DNA of 64,000 nt from the NCBI GenBank assembly GCA_963834875.1, contig CAWIDG010000029.1, positions 53,868 to 117,867 of the forward strand, written 5' to 3'. Positions 55,431 through 64,000 of the stretch are shown here, piece after piece. Both the position numbers and the translations under genes were made by a program. The stretch is from DATAGF01 sp963834875. Its GTDB lineage: Bacteria; Actinomycetota; Thermoleophilia; Miltoncostaeales; Miltoncostaeaceae. Positions within the stretch are counted from its first letter, which is position 1; the number at the start of each line of letters is the position of its first letter. The notes below the pieces were generated by a model that had not been told where the DNA came from, ran no database searches, and saw only the letters and a program-made list of their open reading frames with translations.

Positions 55431-55594
55431 GGGCGGCGTGGGCCTCCGGGCCCCGGTCCCGGGCGGCCTGGGCCTCCGGGCCCCGGTCCCGGGCGGCCTG
55501 GGCCTCCGGGCCCCGGTCCCGGGCGGCCTGGGCCTCCGGGCCCCGGTCCCGGGCGGCCTGGGCCTCCGGGCCCCGGTCCCGGGCGGCCTGGGCC
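55431..55594. repeat. 30-bp tandem repeat, about 5.5 copies
   Basis: The unit GGGCGGCCTGGGCCTCCGGG plus CCCCGGTCCC repeats five times and a partial, with only one change in the first copy. Copies are otherwise identical, so the array is recent or homogenised. Each unit contains GGGCCC and CCCGGG palindromes and is almost pure G/C. It lies 150 bp after the SHOCT gene. Confidence 0.95.
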
Positions 55595-55938
55595 GAGCCG
55601 CGCCGCGCGCGTCGCTTGCCTCTCCGTGTCCTGTGGCGTCATGTCCTCACGCTCCTCTCTTCCGCTTCGTGAGTACTGGTCGAGCATCACCTCGAGAGAT
55701 CGAAGCCGGGTACGGCCGCCCTCATGAGCAGGTCGCACCGGCCCGGTGACTCGGTCGAGTGTGGCGTGCACGCTCGCCCGCGCACCGTCTGCGAGCCCGA
55801 ATCACCCGGGTGAGTGCGCCCGGGCACCGGCAGGCGCAACGGCGCCCTGGACTCCTGGCTGGGGTGTCCGGTGCTCGACCAAGTGCCGTAGGGTGCGTCG
55901 TCCGACTCGGCGAGCAATGCGCGGTGCGGGGAGAGCGC
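55595..55938. other. Non-coding stretch after the tandem repeat
   Basis: 344 bp with lower GC and no supported gene. Frames through the repeat in either direction give proline/glycine/alanine-rich sequence, which the repeat composition alone explains. Nothing else recognised. Confidence 0.5.
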
Positions 55939-56295
55939 TCACGAGGTGTCGTCCTCAGGCGTTTCGAGTGCTGCGTCAACGTCATAGCCGAGCGCCAGCG
56001 CCAGCTCGGGCGCGGCCGAGACGACACGTGTCAGGCCGACCGTTGGAGCCACCGCGATAAGTGTCCCGACGATTTCGTCGATGTTGGCGCCGGCGGCCAG
56101 CGCCCTCTCGACGTGCGACTGGTACGAGCTGGGCGCGGCGTCACTCGCCAGCGACGCCGCCAGCCGGACCAGGGCGTGCGTCTTCTGGTCCAGCCGGGAG
56201 ACCTCGACGGTGTCGCGCCCCATCCCGAGCACCGAGTCCACGAAGCTCTCGTCATTGAGCGCGAGCCTTCGCAGGGTCTCCTTGTACTCGGCCAT
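55939..56295 (-). CDS. Carboxymuconolactone decarboxylase-family protein without redox cysteines
   Basis: A 118-residue AhpD-like protein: ALNDESFVDSVLGMGRDTVE, DQKTHALVRLAASLASDAAP, SYQSHVERALAAGANIDEIV. The CxxC...H motif of AhpD-type peroxidase partners is replaced by APSSYQSH, so the His is kept but both Cys are lost. The start of this gene is duplicated at 57998-58069. Probably a small helical enzyme or binding protein of unknown substrate. Confidence 0.85.
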   Translation of the reverse strand: MAEYKETLRRLALNDESFVDSVLGMGRDTVEVSRLDQKTHALVRLAASLASDAAPSSYQSHVERALAAGANIDEIVGTLIAVAPTVGLTRVVSAAPELALALGYDVDAALETPEDDTS

Positions 56296-56341
56296 GTCCT
56301 CCCCCGCGGCTTGCTGTGGCGCTCCGCGGACCGTGTCCGCG
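56224..56341. repeat. Direct repeat copy 1 (118 bp)
   Basis: Covers the first 72 nt of the CMD gene and 46 nt upstream. The same sequence, with four changes, is found at 57998-58115, exactly 1774 bp away. The copies flank the MFS gene. Confidence 0.95.
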
Positions 56342-56456
56342 TGCCCTTCGAACTACACAGCACGGGTGGGCCGCCGTCATCGTCCCGATGGTATGAAGGC
56401 TCGCCGAGTGTCAGCAGCCTCGACCGATCGGTAACGGCGCGCGTCGTCCCGGTAGA

Positions 56457-57940
56457 TCAGGATGCAGCGACCGTGCCGTCATCCGGTCCGTGCCGTAGGA
56501 GCGGGTCGCCGGCGCGAGTGGGGATCGCGACGGTTGCCGCGAGCGCGACCATGGCGGCGATGAGCCCGAGGACAAACGCCCCCGTGAACCCCCGGTCCGC
56601 CGGGAAGCCCGACTCGACGACGCCGGCGCCGATGATCACCGCGGCGGCGAGCTGGGCGCCGAGCGCGGACCCGGTGATGCGGCACACGAGAGTCATCGCC
56701 ACGAAGCCGGCCGTGCGTCCGCCGCTGACCGAGTGCGCGACCAGATTCACGAGTGCGGCGAACGCGAGTCCGATGCCGAACCCCAGCGGCACGTTTGCGG
56801 CGACGACCGAACCAACGGATCCGTGGTCGAGCGCGAGCCATGCGTACGCGACGGCGGCCGCGACCGCGCCGGCTCGGACCAGATTCCGCGCTCCGGTCGT
56901 GCGTATGAGCGCGCCGCTCGCCCAGCCACCGGCGATCATCCCTAGGGCGCCCGGCAGGAGGACAAGACCCGTCTCGGCGAACGTCAAGTCGAGTCCGTAG
57001 CCGGAGGCAGTGGGAAGCCTCGCGATCTGCGGCACGACGACCCCGGCGATGAACAGAGCGAACCCCATTGCGAACGCGACGATGTTCGCGCTCCATACGG
57101 AACGGCGGGCCATGAGCCGCATGTCGAGGAGTGGCGCGGAGACCGCGCGCTCGACGACGACGAATCCGACGAAGACGACCGCTGAGACGGCGACGAGGGT
57201 CACGAATCGCGCGGAGCCCCACCCCCAGGTGTTGCCCTGCGAGATCGCGAGCAGCGCGGCGAGGAGCGCAGTCGCCAGCAGCAGACCGCCTACCCAGTCG
57301 GGTCGCACCGACTCACGCACGGGCGTCTCCGGAACGAATGCCAAGATGGCGATGAACAGGCCGACCGCGACCGCGAACAAGAACCAGAACACCGCAGCCA
57401 CCGATAGGGCGTCAACAAGCACGCCGCCGAGCAGCAGGCCGAGGGCGGCGCCGGCCCCGGCCGCGGCCACGAGCAACCCGATCCATACGGGCGCCCGCTC
57501 CCTGGAAGCTCGATCACGGGCCAGCCCGATAGCCAGCGGTCCCACCGCCGCGCCCATGCCTTGCAGCACTCGGCCGGCGATTAGCCCCGTCATCGATCCG
57601 GACAGGGCGCAGACCAGCGAGCCGATGGCGAACGCGCCGAGCGAGACGAGCAGGAGGCGACGTTTTCCGTACATGTCCCCCAGACGGCCGACTATCGGCG
57701 CCGCGACGACCGCTGCGAGCAGGAAACCGGTCAGCAGCCAGGTGGCCGTCGTGAGCGAGGCCGCGTGCGTCTCTTGCACCGCCGGCAGGATCGGGAGGAC
57801 CATGAACTGCTCGAGCCCGAGGTCGAGACACCCACGGCCAGCAGCCACATCACGGAGCGCTGACTCAGTGGGATCGGCGCGAGGCGCGTCGCGCCCGATG
57901 AGCGTTGGTGACGTCGCGAGTCAGCGGATCCGTCTCGCAT
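56457..57940 (-). CDS. MFS exporter, DHA2/EmrB-like (frameshift)
   Basis: About 494 residues with 14 predicted helices. Motifs: LGLEQFMVLPILPAVQETH in helix 1, GRLGDMYGKRRLLLVSL (motif A), RVLQGMGAAVGPLAIGLARD, and ALGLLLGGVLVDAL. One base is missing near 57826, separating the first ~38 codons (SVMWLLAVGVS) from the rest. It is flanked by a 118-bp direct repeat, so it may have arrived or been duplicated as a block. Substrate unknown. Confidence 0.88.
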
Positions 57941-57997
57941 CCCGAACTATCCTCTCCGATGAATCGTTCGGCGCCGCCGGCAGATCCACCCTAGCCA

Positions 57998-58069
57998 CCC
58001 GAGCACCGAGTCCACGAAGCTCTCGTCATTGAGCGCGAGCCTTCGCAGGGTCTCCTTGTGTTCGGCCAT
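57998..58069 (-). pseudogene. Duplicated 5' fragment of the CMD gene
   Basis: Reads MAEHKETLRRLALNDESFVD then SVLG, identical except one residue to the start of the intact CMD gene at 55939-56295, and then continues into unrelated sequence. Only 24 codons remain. Confidence 0.85.
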
Positions 58070-58115
58070 GTCCTCTCCCGCGGCTTGCTGTGGCGCTCCG
58101 CGGGCCGTGTCCGCG
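57998..58115. repeat. Direct repeat copy 2 (118 bp)
   Basis: Partner of 56224-56341, 114 of 118 bases identical. Weaker similarity continues for a further ~75 bp upstream of the gene start (to about 58190), as for a duplicated promoter region. Confidence 0.95.
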
Positions 58116-58195
58116 CAGCGCCTCGAACTCGACCCCATGGGCGGGGCGTCGTAATCCCCCCGATGGCATGAATCCCGGCCGAGCGTCGGCGTTTC

Positions 58196-60481
58196 CTAGA
58201 GCAGTCCGAGCTCGCGGGCGCGTTCGACGGCGGCATTGCGGGAGGTGGCGTTGAGCTTGCGGTAGATGGACATGGCCTGTGACTTCACCGTGTGGCGGGA
58301 TAGGTACAGGCGCTCGCCCAGCTCGCGGAAGGAGAGGTGCGTGGCGAGGTAGGGCAGCAGACGCAGCTCCGCCTCGGTCAGCGTCGAGGCCCCGGGGGCG
58401 TGGGCGTGCATCGTATTCAGGCTGGCGCGCAGCTCGTCCACCTGGACCAGGAGCGTCCCGAGGTCCGGTCGTCGGCGCAGGATCGACTCGATCTCGCGAA
58501 GCATCGTGGCGGCGCCGGCCGCGTCGGCGAGCGTCAGGTAGGCCCGCGCGAGCTGCACGCGGGTCTGGATCGCGAAGTGTGGCAGTGCGTAGGTGAGCCG
58601 CGGCCGCAGGCGCTGTGCCCGCGTCAGGAGCTCCTGGGCGCCGGAGCGGTCTCCGCGGTGGAGCGCAACACGCGCCGCCACGGAATAGGCGAGCGCGCTC
58701 GTGGGGTACTCCTCCATCCGTGACCGCCGGATGAAGCGAAGGGCCCGGTCCGCGAGCTCCTTCGCCTGGACCCACGCTGCTCGTTCGATCGCGATCGCGC
58801 CGCGCTCGCCCAGGGCGATGGTCACCGGGGCCCGCGCCCCCAACGCGACACCATCCTCGACGACGTCGGCGAAGATCTCGTCGGCCTGGTCGATGTCGCC
58901 GGCCAGCCAATGCGACTTCGCGAGCAGCACCATGGCGGCGGGCCTGAGCCGGCTGCCACGGGCAAGGGTCGCCACCGCGAGCTCCGCATCCGTGCGCATC
59001 ATCGCGACCCCTCGCCGACAATGCTGTGCACGCATGAGGCAATGCCACGAGTCGATCGAAGCGCTGCCGTCGTACATGGTGCCGTCGTAGCTCGCGTGCT
59101 CGGCCGCATCGGCGCAACGCTCCGCCTCCGCCGGCCGACCCCAGAGCGCGGCTGTCAGTCCGCCGACCACAGCGACCGCCGCGTTCGTCTCGATTGCGCC
59201 ATGTGCGTCCAGCCAGCCGAGCCAGCGTTCGACGGTCGCGGCACGGCCGCTGTTGTACGTGTCGAGATAATTCCGCAGGAGCAGGCTCGCGGTCCGGCTA
59301 ACGTCCTCGGCCGCCTCGGCGTACCCGATCGCGGTCTCCGGCTGTCCGTTGGCCTCGCACCAGTCGGTCGCACGAGCGAGCAGCCGCGGCACGAGATCCG
59401 GCTCCACTCGCTCGAGCTCCGCACGCACCAGCTCTCGGAAGAGGTGGTGGTAGCGATACCACTCCCCCGTACGATCCAGCGGCACCAGGAACATGTTGGA
59501 GCGCGCCAGCGATTCCAGGATCTTCGCCGAGCCGCTCTGCTCGAGGACCACGTCACACAGCGGACCCGACATGCGCTCGAGGACCGCGGTCCGCGTCAGG
59601 AAGCGAAGCTCGTCGCGCGGCAGGCGCGAGAGGAGCTCGGAGCGGAGATAGTCGGTCACGAAACGGTCGTCTCCCTTGAACGCGGTCACGCCCTTCATCC
59701 CACCCCCGCTCGCCTTGGCAGAGAGCGCCGCGAGGTACAGACCTGCGGACCAGCCCTCCGTCTGCTCGGTGAGCTCGGCGACCTCGTGGTCGGTCAGGTC
59801 AAGTCCGGCGGCGCTCAGCAGCTGGCGCGCCTCGGTCTCGTCCATGCTCAGCTCGTCGGGCCCGATCTCAAGCGCCAGGCCGCGCGCGCGCAGCGCCCCC
59901 AGTGGTATTGCTGGGTGCCCTCGCGCCGAGAGCGCCAGCTGCGAGCCCTCGGGGACATGCCTCGTAAGCGCGACGATGGCATCCAAGCACGGCTGGCTGT
60001 CGACCAGATGCAGGTCATCGAAGACGAGGACGACTGCGTCGTGCATCGTCGCCAGAGCCGCCCCGAGGCGCGGGACCACCGTTCCCTCTATCGAGACGCC
60101 CGGTGTCGCCAGTGCATCGAACACGCTCGGGTCGAGCTGCGAGACCCGGTCGAGCGCGGTCGCGACATAAGTCAGCAGGACAATCGGATCGTTATCGTTC
60201 GCGTCGACCGAGACCCATGCGAACGGTCGCCGCGACTGCGCGGCCCATTGCGCGAGCAGCGTCGTCTTCCCCCAACCGGGCCCGGCCGAGACGAAGACGA
60301 CCGGCACCCTCCCCGACTCCGCCTCCAGCAAGCCGATGAGCGGTTCGCGCGACACAGCCCCGGCGCAACCTTGCGGCGGACGCAGCTTCGACTCCAACAG
60401 CTCGAACGCCGGCGCGGGCCTGGCAAATCGCCCGGAGCGAGCTCGCGACGACGCAGCGAGCGGCGAACTCACCCTGGCCAT
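58196..60481 (-). CDS. MalT/LAL-type LuxR transcriptional regulator
   Basis: A 761-residue regulator of the MalT type, intact. Domains: N-terminal ELLESKLRPP and NTPase with Walker A SAGPGWGKTTLLAQW near residue 66, Walker B-like VLVFDDLHLVDSQP, winged helix-like YHHLFRELVRAELERVEPDL, a long TPR-like helical region, and a C-terminal LuxR domain (LTEAELRLLPYLATHLSFRE, then YLSRHTVKSQAMSIYRKLNA). It probably binds ATP and an inducer and activates nearby genes such as CMD/MFS (inference). Confidence 0.93.
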   Translation of the reverse strand: MARVSSPLAASSRARSGRFARPAPAFELLESKLRPPQGCAGAVSREPLIGLLEAESGRVPVVFVSAGPGWGKTTLLAQWAAQSRRPFAWVSVDANDNDPIVLLTYVATALDRVSQLDPSVFDALATPGVSIEGTVVPRLGAALATMHDAVVLVFDDLHLVDSQPCLDAIVALTRHVPEGSQLALSARGHPAIPLGALRARGLALEIGPDELSMDETEARQLLSAAGLDLTDHEVAELTEQTEGWSAGLYLAALSAKASGGGMKGVTAFKGDDRFVTDYLRSELLSRLPRDELRFLTRTAVLERMSGPLCDVVLEQSGSAKILESLARSNMFLVPLDRTGEWYRYHHLFRELVRAELERVEPDLVPRLLARATDWCEANGQPETAIGYAEAAEDVSRTASLLLRNYLDTYNSGRAATVERWLGWLDAHGAIETNAAVAVVGGLTAALWGRPAEAERCADAAEHASYDGTMYDGSASIDSWHCLMRAQHCRRGVAMMRTDAELAVATLARGSRLRPAAMVLLAKSHWLAGDIDQADEIFADVVEDGVALGARAPVTIALGERGAIAIERAAWVQAKELADRALRFIRRSRMEEYPTSALAYSVAARVALHRGDRSGAQELLTRAQRLRPRLTYALPHFAIQTRVQLARAYLTLADAAGAATMLREIESILRRRPDLGTLLVQVDELRASLNTMHAHAPGASTLTEAELRLLPYLATHLSFRELGERLYLSRHTVKSQAMSIYRKLNATSRNAAVERARELGLL

Positions 60482-60659
60482 GACATCACTGGCGTTACCG
60501 CGGGCTGCTCGCCGGCTTCGGCGCCCGCCGACGACGAGCCCTCGGATTGCGGCGTGATCCGAGAAGGGTTCAGGGTTCTCCCCGTTGAGCTAGAGCGCGT
60601 CCGAGCCCTGAAACCGTACTACGAGGGCGCGCCAGCCGGGATTTCATGCCGTTTGGGCG

Positions 60660-61370
60660 ATGACGCTTCGGCTGGGGCGCGGTTCGATGGAACCTGTGGC
60701 AGACCCAGAGGTATTCGAGATTTCGCCCGGCCGCGAAGGGAGCGACACCACGGCGGGCGTTGAGACCCCCATCGATGGTTCGGAGGCGGTTGGGACACGC
60801 GAGCGCGACAGTCGGCAACCCAAGCCGATCGCGGTACCGCACCCCACACCCGCGGAGCGGGCGGCGAGAGGCAGGGCGGCGCGGGCGGTGGCGCCGCGCT
60901 CCGGGCATGGCGAATGGGAGCCGACTTGTGCTTTCGCCGGGCCCGATCGGCGGCTGGTTTCTCGCATCAACGACTTCGACGAGACGCTGCCGGGCCCGTT
61001 CGAGTGGGACGTGAAGCGGCTGGTGGCCAGCGTCGCCGTGGCCGGCCGGGATCGAGGCTTCGACGCCAAACAGCGGCAGTCGATCAATCGGGCTGTGACG
61101 CGTTCGTACCGGGAGGGGATCCCGGGCTTCGCCGAGATGTCCAACCTCGACCTCTGGTACTCCCGCATCGACGTTGACGAGATCGCCGCGCTCGCGGCTC
61201 GGCAGCGGACTCAAGAGCAGAGGGAAGCGGTTCGAGCGCAACGTGGCCAAGGCGCGCTCGCAGGACAGCCTGAGGGCATTTGCCAAGCTCACCGAGATCG
61301 TTACGGCGAGCCCGATCGCAAGCGACCCGCTCGTCCGGAGCTCGCGTCCGGCGCCGAACAGGGCGAGATC
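60660..61370 (+). pseudogene. DUF2252 gene remnant with internal deletion and frameshift
   Basis: HPTPAERAARGRAARAVAPRS and HGEWEP match the N-terminus of DUF2252 proteins, and INDFDETLPGPFEWDVKRLV plus NRAVTRSYREGIPGFAEMSN match the core. About 80 codons expected between them, including the HGDAHLSNFG kinase-like motif, are missing. After residue ~180 the frame shifts (KRFERNVAKARSQDSLRAFA) and then stops matching. Clearly non-functional. It lies between two large LuxR regulators. Confidence 0.8.
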
Positions 61371-61483
61371 AGAGTACTGGGAGCCATCCGCTCCGCCCGG
61401 GCGGCCGCCACCACGCAAAGGCTCGTGCCCGCACCTCCGCCAATCAGGGGTGGGCCATCGCGCGCTGCCAGGCCGGTTGGGCC

Positions 61484-61489
61484 TAGCCT
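61484..61489 (+). promoter_or_regulatory. Candidate leaderless -10 box TAGCCT
   Basis: TAGCCT, 6 nt, then the GTG at 61496 of the second LuxR regulator gene. Same box and spacing as at 12294. Confidence 0.5.
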
Positions 61490-61495
61490 GGGCGC

Positions 61496-63885
61496 GTGGC
61501 CATCGACGTCTCGCCGGAGCGGCTGCACCGGCCCCCGCCCTTCGGCGCCGACCTCCCCGAGCCGGGCTCGTGCCGCTTTGCGCCCCCGTCGGCGGGTCCG
61601 GGAACGATCGCTCGACCCGCACTCCTGCGGCGGCTGCGCGAGGCCCCCCCGGTCGTCGTGGTCTGCGCCCCGGCGGGGTACGGCAAGACCGCGCTGCTCG
61701 CGCGGTGGGCCGGCGCCGACCCGCGGCGCGTCGCGTGGCTCTCGCTGGGTCCCGAGCACCGGGACGCGGGCGAGCTGGCATCGGACATCCTCGCCGTCCT
61801 CGCGCACCTCGGCAGCGGGATCGAGGATCCGCGCCCGGTGGCCGCGCCGACGGCCCTCGGCCGGATCCGCCGCGCGGTGGCCGACGTCCGGGACCCGGCG
61901 CTCCTGGTCGTCGACGACGCCCATCTCCTGACCGCGGCCGAGGGGCTCGATGCGGTGCGGATGATCTGCGACGGCCTGCCCGCCGGGTCCCAGGTCGCGC
62001 TGGGCTGCCGTGCCGAGCCCGCCCTGCGGCTGGGGCTGCTGCGCGCGCGCGGCCTCCTCCTCCGCCTGGGGCCTGCCGATCTCGCGATGGACGTCTCCGA
62101 GGCCGGCAGGATGCTGCGGGCCGCCGGCGCCGACCTCGACTCCGACGAGGTCACGGCCCTCGTCGAGCGCACAGAGGGCTGGCCGGCGGGGGTCTACCTC
62201 GGCGGCGTCGCCGGACGCCCCGCAGTCGAGGACTTCCTCGAGGACGAGGTCCTGGATGGGCTGACGCCTGACGAGCTCGACCTCCTCACCCGCACCGCAG
62301 TGTTGGACCGCCTCTCCCCGCCGGCGTGCGACGCGATGCTCGCGACCGCCGGGACCGGGCCTCGCCTGGCGGCGCTCGCCCGGCGCGGCGTGCTGGTCGG
62401 GACCGGCGCGCCGGCGCGCGACACCTACCGCCATCACCGCCTGATCGGCGACGCGCTGCGGGCGCGGCTCGCGCGGTGCCAGCCGGAGATGGTGCCGGCG
62501 CTCCACCGCGCGGCGAGCGACTGGCTCGCGCGGGGCGGCGATGCGGAGCGCGCGATCCGGCACGCGGCGGCGGCCGGCGCGACGGCGCGCCTCGGCGAGC
62601 TCGTCTGGGACGCGCTCCCGGGGCGGCTGTCGACGGGGCGGCTCACGGCGGTGCGGGGATGGCTCGCCCCCCGCCCGCCGGACGAGATCGGCTCCGCCCC
62701 CGCCCTGGCGATCGCGGCGGCCTGGTGCGGCCTCGAGGGCGGCGGGGAGGTGGAGCACTGGATCGATGCCGCGGGTCGGTCGGGGCGGCGGGCCGCCGGC
62801 GGCGACGGGGGGGTGCCCGTCGCCGCGGCGGTCGCGCTGCTCGGCGCGGCGGCCGCTCGCGAGGGCGCGGCACGGATGCGCGACGACGCCGCGGCGTCCC
62901 GCGAGCTCTGGCCGGAGGACAGCCCGTGGCGCGCCCTCTGCTGCGCCGTCGAGGGCATCGCCCTCGACGCTGGGGGGGACCGCCATGGCGCCCTCGACCG
63001 GCTCGGGGAGGGAGCCCGCCGCGCCGGGCCCTCGCTGCCCTGGATCGACCTGCTCTGCCGGTCGTGGCTCGCCGTGATCGCCCTTCGCGAAGGCGCCTGG
63101 TCCCGCGCCGAGACGCTCTGCGAGCGGGCGGATGACAGCGCTCCTTCACGAGGGCCTGGGGGACTATGCGTCAGCGGCGCTCGCGCACGCCTCGGCGGCG
63201 CTTCTGCTCGCGCGCGCCGGGAGGGTGGACGAGGCGCGCCGGCGCCGGGCGCTCGCGATGCGCCTGTTCGGGGTCGTCCCCGATCTGGCCCCCTGGCGGC
63301 TCGTGGCCGGCAGGGCGCTGCTCGCGCGCGCGAGCGCCCTCATGGGCGACCCCGCGGCCGTCAACAGGCCTCCTCGACCAGGCCCGCGAGCCCCTCGCCC
63401 TGCTCGGCGACGCGCCGGCAATGCTCGAGGACGTCGCCCTCGTGCGCGAAGCGGCCGAGGGGCTGGGGGTGGGCGGGCGCTCCCGGCAGGCCCCCCTCAC
63501 GGCCGCCGAGGCCCGGGTGCTGCGCTTCCTGCCGACCCACCACTCGTTCCGGGAGATCGGGGAGCAGCTTCACCTTTCCCGGTTCACGATCAAGAGCCAG
63601 GCGCTGGCGATCTACCGTAAGCTCGGCGTCGGCTCGCGCGGCGACGCGGTCGCCAGGGCGCGCGCGTGCGGCCTGCTCGACGAGCCCCGCCCGCCTGAGG
63701 CCAGTCGGCAGCACCTGCGCCGCCCGACGGCGACCTCGTCGCCCTCGTCAGGCGACCTGCCTCGCCGCTGCCTCGAGCTCACGCTTGAGCTCGTCGCCAT
63801 CGGCGTCGACCTCCTTCTCGACCTGTCGGACGGCCCGCAGGCGGCCCGGGTCGATCGACGTCGGCCAACCTGTTCTCGGCGATGA
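61496..63885 (+). CDS. Second LAL-type LuxR regulator (two frameshifts)
   Basis: About 795 residues. NTPase with Walker A CAPAGYGKTALLARW near residue 57 and Walker B-like LLVVDDAHLLTA; helical sensor region; C-terminal LuxR domain (LTAAEARVLRFLPTHHSFRE, then LSRFTIKSQALAIYRKLGVG). Domain layout equals that of the regulator at 58196, but sequence has diverged. Extra bases near 63133 and 63367 break the frame. The last ~45 residues overlap the convergent DUF1269 gene, so the natural end is probably near 63700. Confidence 0.88.
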
Positions 63886-64000
63886 CGATCAGGGCCGACT
63901 GCCCCGCGTCGAGCGCCTCGCCCAGCTCCTTCACGTCGCCACGTGACAGCCCTCGCCAGAGGTGACCGATCACGCCGCCCGCGACGCCACCGACGGCCGG
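63748..64000 (-). CDS. DUF1269-family protein, 5' end outside window (frameshift)
   Basis: The visible C-terminal ~84 residues: PAVGGVAGGVIGHLWRGLSR, DVKELGEALDAGQSALIVIA, then after one extra base near 63862, DPGRLRAVRQVEKEVDADGD and ELKRELEAAARQVA. The Gly-rich helix and the EALDAGQSALIVI pattern are typical of DUF1269, distantly related to the DUF6325 protein at 54534. Function unknown. Convergent with the LuxR gene. Confidence 0.75.

Noticed and set aside
55431..55594. CRISPR array
   Set aside because: The 30-bp units are contiguous with no unique spacers and no cas genes are nearby.
55415..55771. Collagen-like Gly-Pro-Gly repeat protein on the minus strand
   Set aside because: All three frames on both strands stay open through the 30-bp GC-only repeat, so the open frame is expected from composition; no ribosome-binding site or conserved flank supports it.

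Overview
The window is GC-rich, densely packed bacterial chromosome. GTG starts and 4-nt ATGA/GTGA overlaps are very common. The gene content (form I CO dehydrogenase, a DUF6325 plus SHOCT gene pair, uvrC-rapZ-yvcK next to gap-pgk-tpiA-gpmI, an Rv2578c-type radical SAM gene, MalT-like LuxR regulators) points to an actinobacterium. A Thermoleophilia/Solirubrobacterales-like lineage is my best guess, but it rests on gene content only. At least ten genes have a TANNNT box 6-9 nt before the start codon, which suggests that leaderless transcription is common here.

The assembly carries about 36 single-base indels, about 31 of them gained bases. They break otherwise perfect genes, including gap, pgk, rapZ, yvcK and coxF-like. 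For those genes I give the span of the whole reconstructed gene and say where the reading frame changes. In each interrupted gene the total length equals a whole number of codons plus or minus the inferred indels.

Layout. 1-10.8 kb: aerobic CO oxidation cluster coxM-S-L, XdhC-type maturation protein with a YHS domain, MobA-like nucleotidyltransferase, coxD, coxE, a small Cys/His protein and a stand-alone CoxL-like domain; coxG lies further on, after an MFS exporter and a YceI-like gene. 10.8-17.6 kb: small zinc-ribbon, acidic and membrane proteins, NDH-2, an ABC-2 exporter, a coiled-coil protein and a helix-turn-helix protein. 17.8-20 kb: secreted RTX-repeat protein and a cytosolic GH63-like glycosidase. 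20-25.8 kb: MacB-like ABC exporter divergent from a histidine kinase/response regulator pair, with a perfect 16-bp palindrome between them. 26-32.5 kb: thrS, a TadE/TadE-like pair, a TadG-like protein fused to VanY peptidase and lytic transglycosylase domains, and a VapBC toxin-antitoxin module. 32.5-42.4 kb: uvrC-rapZ-yvcK (no whiA), a six-helix membrane protein, a secreted nuclease, then gap-pgk-tpiA-gpmI. 42.4-50.9 kb: lipoprotein, radical SAM gene with a LexA-like box, a metallophosphoesterase / degenerate cysteine desulfurase / TusA operon, M48 peptidase, rlmH, argS and tRNA-Gly(CCC). 50.9-64 kb: an accessory region with arylsulfatase and IS481 remnants, a K+ channel, the DUF6325/SHOCT pair, a 30-bp tandem repeat, a duplicated CMD gene start flanking an MFS gene, two large LuxR regulators around a DUF2252 pseudogene, and a DUF1269 gene leaving the window.

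The strongest leads for something undescribed are (i) the cysteine-desulfurase homologue that keeps the sulfur-carrying Cys but has lost the PLP lysine and its neighbours, in an operon with TusA; (ii) the stand-alone CoxL-like protein lacking the Mo-cofactor motif, together with a small Cys/His protein in the cox operon; and (iii) the TadG-VanY-SLT fusion.
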